A DNA stretch of 64,000 bases from Evansella sp. LMS18 (lineage in GTDB: Bacteria; Bacillota; Bacilli; Bacillales; Salisediminibacteriaceae), in assembly GCF_024362785.1 (NCBI RefSeq), contig NZ_CP093301.1, positions 1-64,000 of the forward strand, in the 5' to 3' direction. The notes beneath the pieces are model-generated. The model searched no databases and was not told where the DNA came from. It was given only the letters and a program-made list of their open reading frames with translations. Below, piece by piece: positions 55,525 through 64,000 of the stretch (within the stretch, counting starts at the first letter, position 1; every line of letters starts with the position of its first letter). The position numbers and the translations under genes were made by a program.

Positions 55525-56820
55525 TTACTCTCCCTTTGGCTTTATATAACAAATACTCATCTGGGTCTCTGTATTAAAATGCTCCTTCATCGCATTTTCA
55601 AGATCCTGCTCGTTTAGTGACTCCAGTGTGGGGATGACTTCAAAAAGGTCCATCTTATTAAACTGGTACCGTGTAAACTGGTTTGCAATGAATTCCGGAG
55701 AGTTAAGGGAACGGAGAAAGTATCCGATCTTTTTCTTTCTGATACTTTCCATCTGATCCTTATCAATATTCCCTGAAATGAATGCATCCGTCATCTCTTT
55801 TACACGGCCCGCCAGCTTTTCAGGATGGTCGGTGTCGCCTCCAATAACAGAAAAGCCAAAACCGTATTCTCCTGAATAGTCAAAGGAAAAACTGTCGTCA
55901 ATAAGACCTTCATCAAAAAGCTTCTGGTAATTCTCGCTGCTCTGCCCGAACATCATCTCCAGTATCAACTGAATGGACAGCTCGTGCTTCAGCAGATCGG
56001 CCCCCTGCTTATCAGGCCTTTTATCCTTAAAGCCTGTTAACGACTTCCCAGTATTTACATTCATCTTAATCGTCGTTTCTTTTTCATGTACTTCTTCTGG
56101 TTCAGCTTCAAAGAAGCGCTCGATTTTCTCCGGTGCTTTAAAATCCTTTTTCGCCTGGTTGTTCCTGATCTGTTCGATGATTTTCTCAGGTTCCAGGTTC
56201 CCTACTACAAATACAACCATGTTGCTCGGGTGATAGAACGTTTCATAGCACGTATATAACATATCTTTCGTAATGTCGTTAATAGATGCAGCTGTACCTG
56301 CAATATCAATTTTCACCGGGTGATATTCATACATGCTGCTGATTAGCCCGAAGTAATTTCTCCAGTCCGGATTATCATCATACATCTTAATTTCCTGTTC
56401 AATAATCCCTTTTTCTTTTTCCACTGACTGCTCTGAAAAATAAGGGTCCTGGACAAAATCAAGCAATGTTTCCAGATTTTTTTCTATCTCCATCGTACTG
56501 GAGAATAAATACGCCGTTCGTGTGAAGCTCGTGAATGCGTTCGCGGATGCTCCCTGTTTGCTGAACTGCTGGAATACATCTTCCCCTTCTTCATTTTCAA
56601 ACAGTTTATGCTCCAGAAAATGTGCGATCCCGTCCGGCACCTTAATAGCATCCTTTTTGCCAAGAGGTATGAAATGGTTGTCCATAGAACCATACTTCGT
56701 TGTAAACGTAGCAAAGGTTTTATTAAATCCCTTTTTTGGAAGTACATATACTGATAGTCCATTTGGAAGCTCTTCATGGTAAAGAGTCTCCTGCAGCTGA
56801 TCAAATGTTACTTTATTCAT
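55525..56820 (-). CDS. ymfH: M16-family peptidase YmfH, EF-P modification-associated
   Basis: A 431-residue M16 metallopeptidase-like protein with the inverted zinc motif H-F-L-E-H-K-L-F-E (H-x-x-E-H) near residue 67 and the downstream Glu-rich E-K-G-I-I-E-Q-E-I helix. It is likely the catalytic partner of the YmfF protein encoded just upstream (8-bp overlap). The pair is associated with EF-P 5-aminopentanol modification in B. subtilis. Substrate and activity are not shown. Confidence 0.9.
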   Translation of the reverse strand: MNKVTFDQLQETLYHEELPNGLSVYVLPKKGFNKTFATFTTKYGSMDNHFIPLGKKDAIKVPDGIAHFLEHKLFENEEGEDVFQQFSKQGASANAFTSFTRTAYLFSSTMEIEKNLETLLDFVQDPYFSEQSVEKEKGIIEQEIKMYDDNPDWRNYFGLISSMYEYHPVKIDIAGTAASINDITKDMLYTCYETFYHPSNMVVFVVGNLEPEKIIEQIRNNQAKKDFKAPEKIERFFEAEPEEVHEKETTIKMNVNTGKSLTGFKDKRPDKQGADLLKHELSIQLILEMMFGQSSENYQKLFDEGLIDDSFSFDYSGEYGFGFSVIGGDTDHPEKLAGRVKEMTDAFISGNIDKDQMESIRKKKIGYFLRSLNSPEFIANQFTRYQFNKMDLFEVIPTLESLNEQDLENAMKEHFNTETQMSICYIKPKGE

Positions 56821-58129
56821 TACCTGCTTCCTCCTTCCCCTTCAGGAAATAAACCGTATCAAGCTTAATTTTCTCTGCAACCCTGATAACATCTTCCTTC
56901 GTCACACTGTCGATTTCATCCATCCAGCCGGAAAGCGGGCGTTCCGTGCCAGACAGCCTGTTATGATACTCCAGTTCGATGAACCCTCTAGGAACATCCA
57001 TTGTTTCAAGAAGCTGGTTTTTCAATACAGCTTTTGTCTGTTCTAAATCATCTTCAGAGAAATTACCCTTTTTCATATCTTCCATCTGTTTAAAAATGAT
57101 TTCCGTTGCATCATCAAATTTATTGCTTTCTATACCTGACATCACGATGAGCAGGCCTTTATGGCTTTCCACTCTTGAGGCCGCATAATAGGCAAGGCTC
57201 GCCTTTTCCCTTACATTGATAAATAATTTCGAATGGGAAAATCCTCCGAACACTCCATTAAACAGCTGCAGAGGGAAGTAATCAGCATCGTCGTATGTTG
57301 TATAAGTCCGGTAGCCAATATGAAGCTTCCCTTGCTGAACATCCTGCTCCTCAATTACTTCACGGGAATTCTCCTGGTGTTTCTGCACCGCTTTATTTAC
57401 TTTTTTCTCTTTTCGCTCATTCTTTCCCAGAGCGCCAAAATGTTTGGAAATCAATGTTTCCATCTCAGATTCCACTACATCACCTATAATGTATAAATCA
57501 AGCTGGTCATTTTCGATTGCCTCTTTATAGTATTCATATAAGGATTTCTCATCAATTTCCGAGAGATCGTCTGAATCTCCAAGGACAAACAGGCTGAACG
57601 GTTCATCCTCACACATTTCTTCTGTTAATCGCTTGTTTGCGTATCTCATTTTATCATCATACACAGAAGCCAATTTTTGCTTTAATGCCCGTTTCTCTCC
57701 ATCAACGATGGACTTGTCAAAAGCATCATTTGAAGTTTTCGGGTGAAGAACGACAGAAGCAAGCATCTCAATGGCCCGCTCAAGCAGGGGCCGGTCATCT
57801 GTCAAAAACTTTTCATTAGCGACTTCCATCTTGAATGTCATCAAGTGGTTTTCACCTTTTTTGGAAACATCCACATTAAGTGTCGCTCCGTACAATTCGT
57901 CCAGTTCATGGCGAATATCTTTTCTGGATGGATGCTTTTCCGTACCGCTTTGAAGTACATAAGGCAGCAGAGCCCTTTTTGTAACAGTGTCTTTATCAAG
58001 AGAAGACCTCATATGGAGCAAAAGCGTATTTGTTTTATACGTGGTTGATGGCAGTACGTGCACATTTAATGAGCCCGTTTCAAAATCATGAATTGTATGT
58101 TCGCGCAATTGGACTTCCTCCCTTTTCAA
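56813..58129 (-). CDS. ymfF: M16-like protein YmfF, EF-P modification-associated
   Basis: A 438-residue M16-fold protein without the H-x-x-E-H zinc motif. The equivalent N-terminal region reads L-L-P-Y-V-L-Q-S-G-T. It is thus the non-catalytic half, likely pairing with YmfH as M16B proteins do. The C-terminal G-x-x-S-x-L-F-x-N-V-R-E-K-A-S-L-A-Y-Y-A substrate-binding motif is present. First gene of the ymfF-ymfH-ymfI cluster, with AAAAGGGAGGAAG upstream. Confidence 0.9.
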   Translation of the reverse strand: MKREEVQLREHTIHDFETGSLNVHVLPSTTYKTNTLLLHMRSSLDKDTVTKRALLPYVLQSGTEKHPSRKDIRHELDELYGATLNVDVSKKGENHLMTFKMEVANEKFLTDDRPLLERAIEMLASVVLHPKTSNDAFDKSIVDGEKRALKQKLASVYDDKMRYANKRLTEEMCEDEPFSLFVLGDSDDLSEIDEKSLYEYYKEAIENDQLDLYIIGDVVESEMETLISKHFGALGKNERKEKKVNKAVQKHQENSREVIEEQDVQQGKLHIGYRTYTTYDDADYFPLQLFNGVFGGFSHSKLFINVREKASLAYYAASRVESHKGLLIVMSGIESNKFDDATEIIFKQMEDMKKGNFSEDDLEQTKAVLKNQLLETMDVPRGFIELEYHNRLSGTERPLSGWMDEIDSVTKEDVIRVAEKIKLDTVYFLKGKEEAGNE

Positions 58130-58268
58130 TCTTTTGCCTGTGCTTACCAGGATGAGTAATTACTTATAACTATGATTTTAGCTAAAAGAACTATGCCAAT
58201 GCAAAAATTAAGCTGGAAATTACCGGTATTATGTTAAATTATTTTAAAAACTTCATATATTGGCTTTG

Positions 58269-58742
58269 TTAAGGAGAAGCAAGTCTTAAAAGGACACTCC
58301 TGATAAGAAAACCAATGGCAAGGCCCGGTATCAGAAATAGCATCGGCAGGAAAACGGGACCCGGAAGGACACCGAAAATCCTAAGCTGTGTGGAATACAT
58401 GAGCCCTACAGTAACCAGATAGGCTCCGAAGGCAAAAGGCAGATAGGAATAAGGCCCCGTTTCACCTTCAGCGTCACGGTACGCATCCCACATGGAGAAC
58501 ATATACAGACATGGATAAAACATGAGCCACTGGAAATCTATCACATCAATAGCTTTGTAAATGTACCCCTGAAATGAATACATGATCGCCAGGTTGAACC
58601 TGCTGATTACATTTATCACGATTTCAAGCAGGACAAATGAAGCCCCTTTTATAAATTTACCGTTAAGGATCTGGGCAAAACCTGGCAGTGCGATGCTCCA
58701 TAAAATTGCTTCGAGCTTTTTAACTTTCTTATTCATACTCAT
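58269..58742 (-). CDS. Polytopic membrane protein of unknown function
   Basis: A 157-residue protein with about four transmembrane helices and a basic N terminus. The first helix carries L-P-G-F-A-Q-I-L-N-G-K-F-I-K-G, a pattern seen in small TM2-like and DUF5683-like membrane proteins. A soluble turn M-W-D-A-Y-R-D-A-E-G lies mid-protein. I do not recognise a named family. Its start overlaps the end of the 42-aa gene by 14 bp, so the two are likely translated from one mRNA. Confidence 0.7.
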   Translation of the reverse strand: MSMNKKVKKLEAILWSIALPGFAQILNGKFIKGASFVLLEIVINVISRFNLAIMYSFQGYIYKAIDVIDFQWLMFYPCLYMFSMWDAYRDAEGETGPYSYLPFAFGAYLVTVGLMYSTQLRIFGVLPGPVFLPMLFLIPGLAIGFLIRSVLLRLASP

Positions 58743-58857
58743 CCTCTGCCCATCTCGAGGTTATATCTGGCTGCTGTGCACTTTTTCCGGCCGGATATAC
58801 TGTCACTTCCAGGTATTCTTCAGGGTATGATTTTAAAGCATTATATACATAAGCCAT
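58729..58857 (-). CDS. Small 42-aa protein of unknown function
   Basis: A 42-residue protein starting at 58857 behind a near-perfect AAGGAGGAAGAAGGCT ribosome binding site. It is soluble, with Y-P-E-E-Y-L-E-V-T-V-Y-P-A-G, and ends in W-A-E-D-E-Y-E. The longer upstream reading to 58986 crosses the ymfC terminator and is not used. It overlaps the following membrane-protein gene. No family recognised, but the ribosome binding site makes it a likely real gene. Confidence 0.65.
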   Translation of the reverse strand: MAYVYNALKSYPEEYLEVTVYPAGKSAQQPDITSRWAEDEYE

Positions 58858-58930
58858 AGCCTTCTTCCTCCTTCGTGTTAAAGTTATTGTTTGTTTAATT
58901 TTGTTATTTATTATTGATAAAACAAAAAAT

Positions 58931-58955
58931 CCCTCTGGCCGCAGGGGCCAGAGGG
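58931..58955 (-). terminator. Terminator of ymfC
   Basis: CCCTCTGGCC / GGCCAGAGGG 10-bp stem followed by ATTTTTTG on the minus strand. Confidence 0.9.
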
Positions 58956-58966
58956 TGATATACATA

Positions 58967-59686
58967 TTATACTCGTTTTCGGACAACGTGGAATTTAAAT
59001 TTGTCTGCCCGAAAATAGTTTAAGGAATACAATACAGGACGTTCTTTTTCGTCATAGTGAAGCTGCTTTAGCACAAGCAGAGCCGTTTCAGGTCCGCATT
59101 GCAGGATCTCGGATATTTCATCATGATAACCGAGAGGTTCAATCTGAGTTACCGCATGGCTGATCGCGATCCCCGCATCTTCCAGCTGTTCGAAAATAGA
59201 TTGCTGATGGTGTGATACAGCATCAGGAAGATACATCTTCGGAATTTTATCAAGACAGTATACAACCGGCTCTTCATCTGCTGTTCTTACACGCTCAATA
59301 ATGGTCATTTCGTTAACTTTTCCATTATTGAACCGGTTTCTGTCCTCATCCGAAGCTGGAGAAACCACGGAAGAAAGAAATATGGTTCCCGGCTTTTTAT
59401 TTGCCCTCTGAATCATATCAGTGACACTGAAAAGCTCCTCTATTCCGGAAGAGAATAAGGGTTTGGTATTTATAAAAGTTCCTACACCATGCTTACGAAT
59501 GATAATATTTTCGTCTTCAAGCATTCGCAAAGCTTCTCTTAATGTCGCTCTGCTGACTCCAAGCTGCCTGGACAGCTGAAATTCTGAAGGAAGTCTCTCC
59601 CCCGCTTCGTATATACCTTTATCTATATCTTCTTTAATTTTATCAATAACCTGGAGGTAAAGCGGCCTGTGGTCTGACTTAATCAT
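58967..59686 (-). CDS. ymfC: GntR/HutC-family transcriptional regulator YmfC
   Basis: A 239-residue regulator with an N-terminal winged helix (about 1-75: [25 protein letters not shown]) and a C-terminal UTRA ligand domain (about 90-235). HutC-type regulators sense small metabolites and control nearby genes. The ligand here is unknown. Conserved neighbour of spoIIIE. A GGGGGGAG-type ribosome binding site precedes the start. Confidence 0.9.
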   Translation of the reverse strand: MIKSDHRPLYLQVIDKIKEDIDKGIYEAGERLPSEFQLSRQLGVSRATLREALRMLEDENIIIRKHGVGTFINTKPLFSSGIEELFSVTDMIQRANKKPGTIFLSSVVSPASDEDRNRFNNGKVNEMTIIERVRTADEEPVVYCLDKIPKMYLPDAVSHHQQSIFEQLEDAGIAISHAVTQIEPLGYHDEISEILQCGPETALLVLKQLHYDEKERPVLYSLNYFRADKFKFHVVRKRV

Positions 59687-59773
59687 TGGAACTCCCCCCT
59701 TGTAAAAGCACTCAAAGTATACTGGTATAATTAATGTACCATGAATTAATATGTAAGACTATAAAAAATTATA

Positions 59774-59803
59774 AGCAGCCATTCACCTCTGGGAATGGCT
59801 GCT
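59774..59803 (-). terminator. Terminator of spoIIIE
   Basis: AGCAGCCATTC / GAATGGCTGCT stem after the spoIIIE stop codon, followed by TTATAATTTTTTATAG on the minus strand. Confidence 0.85.
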
Positions 59804-59820
59804 CAGATGTTTTTCCTGAA

Positions 59821-62226
59821 TCAACCTGAGATTTCACTATTTTCCGGTTTGCCGATTAATACTTCTCTCGGTTTACTTCCTTCATAAGGGCCGACAATCC
59901 CCCTCGCTTCCATTTCATCAATAAGTCTTGCCGCCCTTGTGTAGCCGATCCTGAAGCGTCTCTGAAGCATGGACACCGACGCAGTCTGCATCTCCGCAAT
60001 AAGGCTTACTGCATCATCGTATAACTCATCATCAACCTCTCCGGAAACTGTTTCTTCTCCTTCCTGAGGCATCATTTCCTCAGAGTACTGTGCTTTCTGC
60101 TGTTCAATACAGTGGTTAACAATTCTTTCCACTTCATCATCCGACAAAAACGCTCCCTGTATTCTCGTTGCTTTATTTGCCCCTACCGGCAGAAACAGCA
60201 TATCCCCTCTTCCTAACAGCTTTTCTGCTCCGTTACCATCGAGAATGGTCCGTGAATCTGTAGAACTGGAAACACCGAAGGCAATTCTGGAAGGAATATT
60301 TGCTTTGATTACCCCGGTTATAACATCCACTGACGGTCGCTGTGTGGCAATAATTAAATGGATTCCTGCAGCCCTGGCCATTTGTGCAAGCCTTGTGATG
60401 GAGTCCTCCACATCAGAGGAAGCAACCATCATAAGGTCGGCAAGCTCGTCCACAATTACTACGATATACGGCAGTGGCTGATACTGCTCTGTTTCGTCCC
60501 GTTTTTTATTTTCCTTCGCAATGTAGGCGTTATACCCTTCAATGTTCCTCGTTCCTGAATAGGCGAATAATTCATAACGCCTTTCCATTTCATTAACAAC
60601 CTTTTTAAGAGCCTGAGAAGCTTTCTTTGGGTCTGTAACAACCGGAGACAGGAGGTGAGGCACTCCATTGTATACGTTCAGCTCCACCATTTTCGGGTCA
60701 ATCATCATCAGCTTCACCTCATGGGGCTTGCTTCTCATAAGAATGCTGACCACTATTCCGTTGATACATACACTTTTCCCGCTTCCTGTGGCTCCGGCAA
60801 CAAGTAAGTGAGGCATCTTATTCAGCTCAGCCACCACCGCTTCCCCGGAGATATCCCGGCCAAGGGCGATCGCAAGCTTATTATTCTTCTCTTTCATTTG
60901 CGGCGACTCAATAACTTCCCTTAATGTAACCATGGATACTTCCTGGTTCGGAACTTCAATCCCTATCGCCGACTTACCCGGTATTGGCGCTTCCATTCGA
61001 ATGTCCTTCGCTGCCAGGGCAAGAGCAAGATCATCCGTTAAGTTTACTATTTTGCTCACCTTAACCCCGGTACTGGGATATACTTCATATTTTGTAACCG
61101 CCGGTCCTAAGTGAACTTTTGTGACCTTTGCGCTGACACCGAAGCTTTCCAGCGTCCTTTCAAGCTTCCTTGCATTTTTTGAAAGCATAGAATGCTCACG
61201 GGACTGGTTAGCTTTCGCCGGGTTTGCAAGAAGGTCGATCGAAGGCACTTCATAAAACTCATTTTCTTCAGCGCTAACAACGAAGGATCCGTTTCCTTTG
61301 CTGCTTTCCTCCTTACGCTCTTTCTTTTCAGCAGTCTTGTTCACCTGTTTTTCAGATTGCTCTTCCTTTGAAGCAGGTATAATTTCTGTTTCTGACTCCG
61401 AACCTTTACTTACCGGCTCCACATCAATAATTTCCCCTGTTTCCGTATTATAGGCTTTCGTGGAAAAATCGTAAATTTCCGGCTCTCCTGCAGGTTCCTG
61501 TTCTTCTTCATCCAGCGGTTTTACGCTGTATGTGTCAGTTTTCTTCTCTGATCTGTTTCTTTCCTGCCACTTCCCTTTCAGCCCTTTTAGAGCAGTGCCT
61601 GCTTCAACAGCCTGTTTCCAGAGCCAGTCCCTGAATTTAAGTGCCAGGGAGGCTGACCCTCCGCCGCCTCTTTTAATGACGTCCATAAACGACCTTCCTG
61701 TTATAAGTACGAGTGCAGTCAGAATTAATCCGACAGCAAAGGCGATTGTCCCCCCGGAAGAAAACAGGAAATGTGTCAGCGCAAATCCAAGAGCTCCGAC
61801 CATGCCTCCGCCTATTTCATCAATTACTCCCTGCCCCTGTATCTGCATCCAGTACAGATGCCACGTATTCCTGATTACAGAGTTGTCAACAAATTCCCCG
61901 TGGTTCGACAGCTGGCGAAATAAATTTACATGGCTGAGCAAAGTGAATGAAAAGATGAGTAAATAAGTCCCTGTCAGCCTTCTTGTCCATAAATACGGAA
62001 TCTTTCTTTTCCCCATAATGTAAAGGGAGAAAATAAATAACCCGATTGTAAGTACGATATGCCAGCTGCCAAGAAAGAATCGGAACAGCTGCACGAGGCC
62101 TTCGCCCACAATACCCAGTCTCGCAAATGTTATAAGTGAAATAATTAACAGAAAAAGTCCAAGTAATTCATATGTAAGTTGTTTTTTCCATTTTCTCTGC
62201 TGTTTTTTCCGGCGTTTGCCTGCCAT
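59821..62226 (-). CDS. spoIIIE: DNA translocase SpoIIIE
   Basis: An 801-residue FtsK/SpoIIIE protein: N-terminal four-helix membrane domain (about 20-185), charged linker (about 210-340), alpha domain, RecA-like motor with Walker A G-A-T-G-S-G-K-S and Walker [11 protein letters not shown], and a C-terminal winged-helix gamma domain (about 725-790, [19 protein letters not shown]) that reads orienting sequences. It pumps the chromosome into the forespore across the sporulation septum. Position between ylzJ and ymfC matches B. subtilis spoIIIE rather than its paralogue SftA. Confidence 0.95.
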   Translation of the reverse strand: MAGKRRKKQQRKWKKQLTYELLGLFLLIISLITFARLGIVGEGLVQLFRFFLGSWHIVLTIGLFIFSLYIMGKRKIPYLWTRRLTGTYLLIFSFTLLSHVNLFRQLSNHGEFVDNSVIRNTWHLYWMQIQGQGVIDEIGGGMVGALGFALTHFLFSSGGTIAFAVGLILTALVLITGRSFMDVIKRGGGGSASLALKFRDWLWKQAVEAGTALKGLKGKWQERNRSEKKTDTYSVKPLDEEEQEPAGEPEIYDFSTKAYNTETGEIIDVEPVSKGSESETEIIPASKEEQSEKQVNKTAEKKERKEESSKGNGSFVVSAEENEFYEVPSIDLLANPAKANQSREHSMLSKNARKLERTLESFGVSAKVTKVHLGPAVTKYEVYPSTGVKVSKIVNLTDDLALALAAKDIRMEAPIPGKSAIGIEVPNQEVSMVTLREVIESPQMKEKNNKLAIALGRDISGEAVVAELNKMPHLLVAGATGSGKSVCINGIVVSILMRSKPHEVKLMMIDPKMVELNVYNGVPHLLSPVVTDPKKASQALKKVVNEMERRYELFAYSGTRNIEGYNAYIAKENKKRDETEQYQPLPYIVVIVDELADLMMVASSDVEDSITRLAQMARAAGIHLIIATQRPSVDVITGVIKANIPSRIAFGVSSSTDSRTILDGNGAEKLLGRGDMLFLPVGANKATRIQGAFLSDDEVERIVNHCIEQQKAQYSEEMMPQEGEETVSGEVDDELYDDAVSLIAEMQTASVSMLQRRFRIGYTRAARLIDEMEARGIVGPYEGSKPREVLIGKPENSEISG

Positions 62227-62260
62227 AAAACCACCTCTGTTTTTTTTGCAAATGGAAGAA

Positions 62261-62279
62261 GCAGCCGAAAAACGGCTGC
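62261..62279 (-). terminator. Terminator between ylzJ and spoIIIE
   Basis: GCAGCCG / CGGCTGC stem on the minus strand, about 250 bases past ylzJ. No strong T run follows immediately on the minus strand; weak call. Confidence 0.45.
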
Positions 62280-62462
62280 CTATAAGGGATGTCGAACGCT
62301 TGTTTTCATTATTATAGCAGATTTTTTTTCCATTTGCTATAAGGCGAAGGGTTCTAATTGTTCTTATCTAGTTGTTTTTTTAGACGGTGCATCAGGGAGA
62401 CGTTAAGTACCTCTGGTTTTCTCACGAATGCTTCTGTATGCTCCTGGTTTTATCCTGGCACT

Positions 62463-62492
62463 TTGGTTCCAGGAACGATGGTTCCAGGAACC
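62463..62492. repeat. Tandem GGTTCCAGGAAC repeat
   Basis: GGTTCCAGGAAC occurs twice, separated by GAT, inside the 62227-62533 gap downstream of ylzJ. Each unit is itself nearly palindromic. The rest of the gap shows no gene. Confidence 0.6.
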
Positions 62493-62533
62493 TCGGGGAC
62501 ACGTTGAACTGCTCGCGTTTCCTCACGAAGTAC

Positions 62534-62782
62534 TCAGCCAACTGGCCCGTCATATACTTCTCCTGGCTGGTATTTGGTTTCAAGATACATATTCGGGTCA
62601 GTAGACAGAAGTTTTACGATCCGGAATTTTCCTGAACCGCTCCCCGCCACACTATTTTCTGCGGATGGTACAGGTTCCACAAGAAGCTGGCCCCCTGGTA
62701 TATCCACAAGCTGTTGTTTGTTGTAATCATCTTCGTTAACAGGAAAGATGGATTCCATTGACTGGTAAGTATAAAGGATCAC
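62534..62782 (-). CDS. ylzJ: YlzJ-like protein
   Basis: An 82-residue protein with the YlzJ pattern: a hydrophobic-aromatic start ([13 protein letters not shown]), [12 protein letters not shown] in the middle, and [13 protein letters not shown]-x-x-K-Y-Q-P-G near the end. The function is unknown. It starts with GTG overlapping the tepA stop codon by 4 bp (GTGA), so it is translationally coupled to tepA. Confidence 0.85.
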   Translation of the reverse strand: MILYTYQSMESIFPVNEDDYNKQQLVDIPGGQLLVEPVPSAENSVAGSGSGKFRIVKLLSTDPNMYLETKYQPGEVYDGPVG

Positions 62783-63522
62783 TGGATCACATCCTCATTT
62801 TGTTCTGGTTTCCCTGCGGCAATTAATTCATTCAGCTTTTTAATGGCATGGCCGATACCGCCCACCTCATTGATGAGGCCATATTTCACGGCATCTCTGC
62901 CCACTACGTTTGTGCCTATATCTCTCGTAAGATTTCCTTTCGACAGCATGAGTTCCTTGAAATCTTCTTCAGCTATGTTTGAATGCTTCGTTACAAAATT
63001 AATTACTCTGTCCTGCATTTTATCCAGGTACTCAAAAGTCTGCGGGACACCGATTACAAGGCCGGTAAGACGGATCGGATGAATGGTCATAGTCGCCGAT
63101 TCAGCTATATAACTGTAATTGGCTGCCACAGCGATTGGAACACCGATCGAATGGCCCCCTCCAAGTACCAGAGTGACGGTAGGTTTTGACATAGTCGATA
63201 TCATTTCAGCTAACGCCAGCCCCGCCTCCACATCACCTCCAACTGTATTTAAAATAATGAGCAGGCCTTCAAGCTTGTTGTTTTGTTCTGCGGCGACAAG
63301 CTGAGGAATAATATGCTCGTATTTTGTTGTTTTATTTTGGGGAGGCAGCTGCATATGTCCTTCTATCTGTCCGATAATCGAAACAACGTGAATGTTTGAC
63401 TGTTCCATTTGCGGAACATTCGTCTGTCCAAGCTGCTGTATTTTATCCAGCAGGCCTTCTTTCTTTCCCTGATCCTGATCTGTACTAGGCTGGGCCGTCT
63501 GGCCGCTGTTGTTTTCAGGCAT
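62779..63522 (-). CDS. tepA: Translocation-enhancing protein TepA (ClpP-like)
   Basis: A 247-residue ClpP/crotonase-fold serine protease. The catalytic Ser is in G-G-G-H-S-I-G-V-P, and a conserved [13 protein letters not shown] and [10 protein letters not shown] follow the SppA/ClpP pattern, including the probable catalytic His. In B. subtilis TepA aids presecretory protein translocation. Its start follows AAAGGAGTGTGC. The rnjB gene that separates dapA and tepA in B. subtilis is not present here. Confidence 0.9.
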   Translation of the reverse strand: MPENNSGQTAQPSTDQDQGKKEGLLDKIQQLGQTNVPQMEQSNIHVVSIIGQIEGHMQLPPQNKTTKYEHIIPQLVAAEQNNKLEGLLIILNTVGGDVEAGLALAEMISTMSKPTVTLVLGGGHSIGVPIAVAANYSYIAESATMTIHPIRLTGLVIGVPQTFEYLDKMQDRVINFVTKHSNIAEEDFKELMLSKGNLTRDIGTNVVGRDAVKYGLINEVGGIGHAIKKLNELIAAGKPEQNEDVIQ

Positions 63523-63673
63523 GAAAAAAGCACACTCCTTTCCTTCTTAAGGATAGTATGGAGTGTTCACATTCATTTCATTCAAAGGTGTTATCTGCTG
63601 CACTTCTATTCATCACAAAAATGACATGAGCGCAGAAACCACTATTTTTCTATGCCTCCTGCTGACAGAAAAA

Positions 63674-63697
63674 AGCCCTCCCGATGCCGGAAGGGCT
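63674..63697 (-). terminator. Terminator of dapA
   Basis: AGCCCT..CCG / CGG..AGGGCT stem followed by TTTTTTCTG on the minus strand, about 20 bases after the dapA stop codon. Confidence 0.85.
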
Positions 63698-63718
63698 CAA
63701 ATATTCCTGTTATTGATA

Positions 63719-64000
63719 TCAGCGTATGCTGTCCATGATGCGGGACAGGTCGCTTCTTTCTTCAGATGAAAGAGGAAGAAGCGGCAGACGCACTCCCCCG
63801 ACATCCAGTCCCTTAAGCTGCAGAGCGGTTTTGACAGGTGCAGGGTTTGGAGCCATAAACATTCCTTTCATAACCGGCAAAATACGCTGGTGAACCTGAG
63901 CTGCCTCTTTTACATCTCCTGAGTCATATGCCCGGATCATCTCCTGCATTTCATTGCCGATTACATGAGAAGCTACGGAAACAATTCCAGCTCCCCCAAT
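63719..64000 (-). CDS. dapA: 4-hydroxy-tetrahydrodipicolinate synthase, C-terminal part
   Basis: The last about 93 residues of DapA; the gene runs off the right edge. The visible part has I-G-G-A-G-I-V-S-V-A-S-H-V-I-G (the end of the barrel, matching G-x-x-G-V-I-S-V), then P-N-P-A-P-V-K-T-A-L and V-R-L-P-L-L-P-L. DapA condenses pyruvate with aspartate semialdehyde on the lysine and dipicolinate route, the latter being needed for spores. Position beside tepA supports the call. Confidence 0.9.
   Translation of the reverse strand: MGGAGIVSVASHVIGNEMQEMIRAYDSGDVKEAAQVHQRILPVMKGMFMAPNPAPVKTALQLKGLDVGGVRLPLLPLSSEERSDLSRIMDSIR

Overview
The window is a chromosomal segment from an endospore-forming member of the Bacillaceae. 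Three things support this. Sporulation genes are present (spoIIIE, spoVS, spoVK, cotE, sirA). The gene order closely follows, in reverse orientation, the Bacillus subtilis stretch from dapA-tepA-spoIIIE through recA, mutSL, glnA and lexA to tkt and ccdC. Signals are Gram-positive in style: AAGGAGG-like ribosome binding sites, LexA boxes of the CGAAC-N4-GTTCG type and a TnrA/GlnR box. I saw no rRNA, tRNA, prophage, IS transposase or CRISPR array. An alkaliphilic or halotolerant Bacillus relative is a guess from general flavour only.

Layout, left to right. 1-12.6 kb is the most reshuffled part: YtxH-like protein, small lipoprotein, exoA, cold shock protein, yneK, ccdC, a thioredoxin-like protein paired with an Lgt-like membrane protein where ccdA would be expected, copper chaperone with its own operator, SRPBCC protein, a heterodimeric ABC exporter, mnmH, yneF and sirA. 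13-17.6 kb holds tkt, ynzC, yneB and yneA divergent from lexA, with three LexA boxes between. 17.6-24 kb holds a secreted protein, a DUF523/DUF1722 protein, glnA without glnR beside it, ynbB and hflX. 24-26.6 kb holds spoVK and a divergent, catalytically degenerate tyrosine recombinase, each followed by a copy of the same repeat. 26.6-38 kb is hfq, miaA, a methyltransferase, mutL, mutS, a COOH-NH2 ligase-like gene, cotE, ricA and miaB. 38-44 kb is kbl-tdh (threonine degradation), a two-subunit 2-oxoacid:ferredoxin oxidoreductase and spoVS. 44-64 kb is ymdB, rny, recA, a DEAD-box helicase, cinA, pgsA, rodZ, ymfK, ymfJ, the ymfI/ymfH/ymfF group linked to EF-P modification, ymfC, spoIIIE, ylzJ, tepA and the 3' end of dapA.

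Several genes form functional sets: DNA repair and SOS (lexA, yneA, recA, mutS, mutL, exoA), RNA metabolism and tRNA modification (miaA, miaB, mnmH, hfq, rny, ricA, DEAD helicase), and sporulation (above, plus ymdB). Almost every transcription unit ends in a clear intrinsic terminator.

The unusual content is intergenic. There are at least five repeat classes: a modular two-hairpin element (R1, about 160 bp, seven full, partial or fragmentary copies); a roughly 200-bp element (R2, two copies); a mosaic element (R3) that flanks spoVK/recombinase and is also nested inside one R2 copy; a degenerate hairpin array (R4); and two mirror-oriented arrays of five short repeats spaced alternately 20 and 21 bp (R5), i.e. 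two helical turns. The R5 arrays are the strongest candidate for something undescribed.
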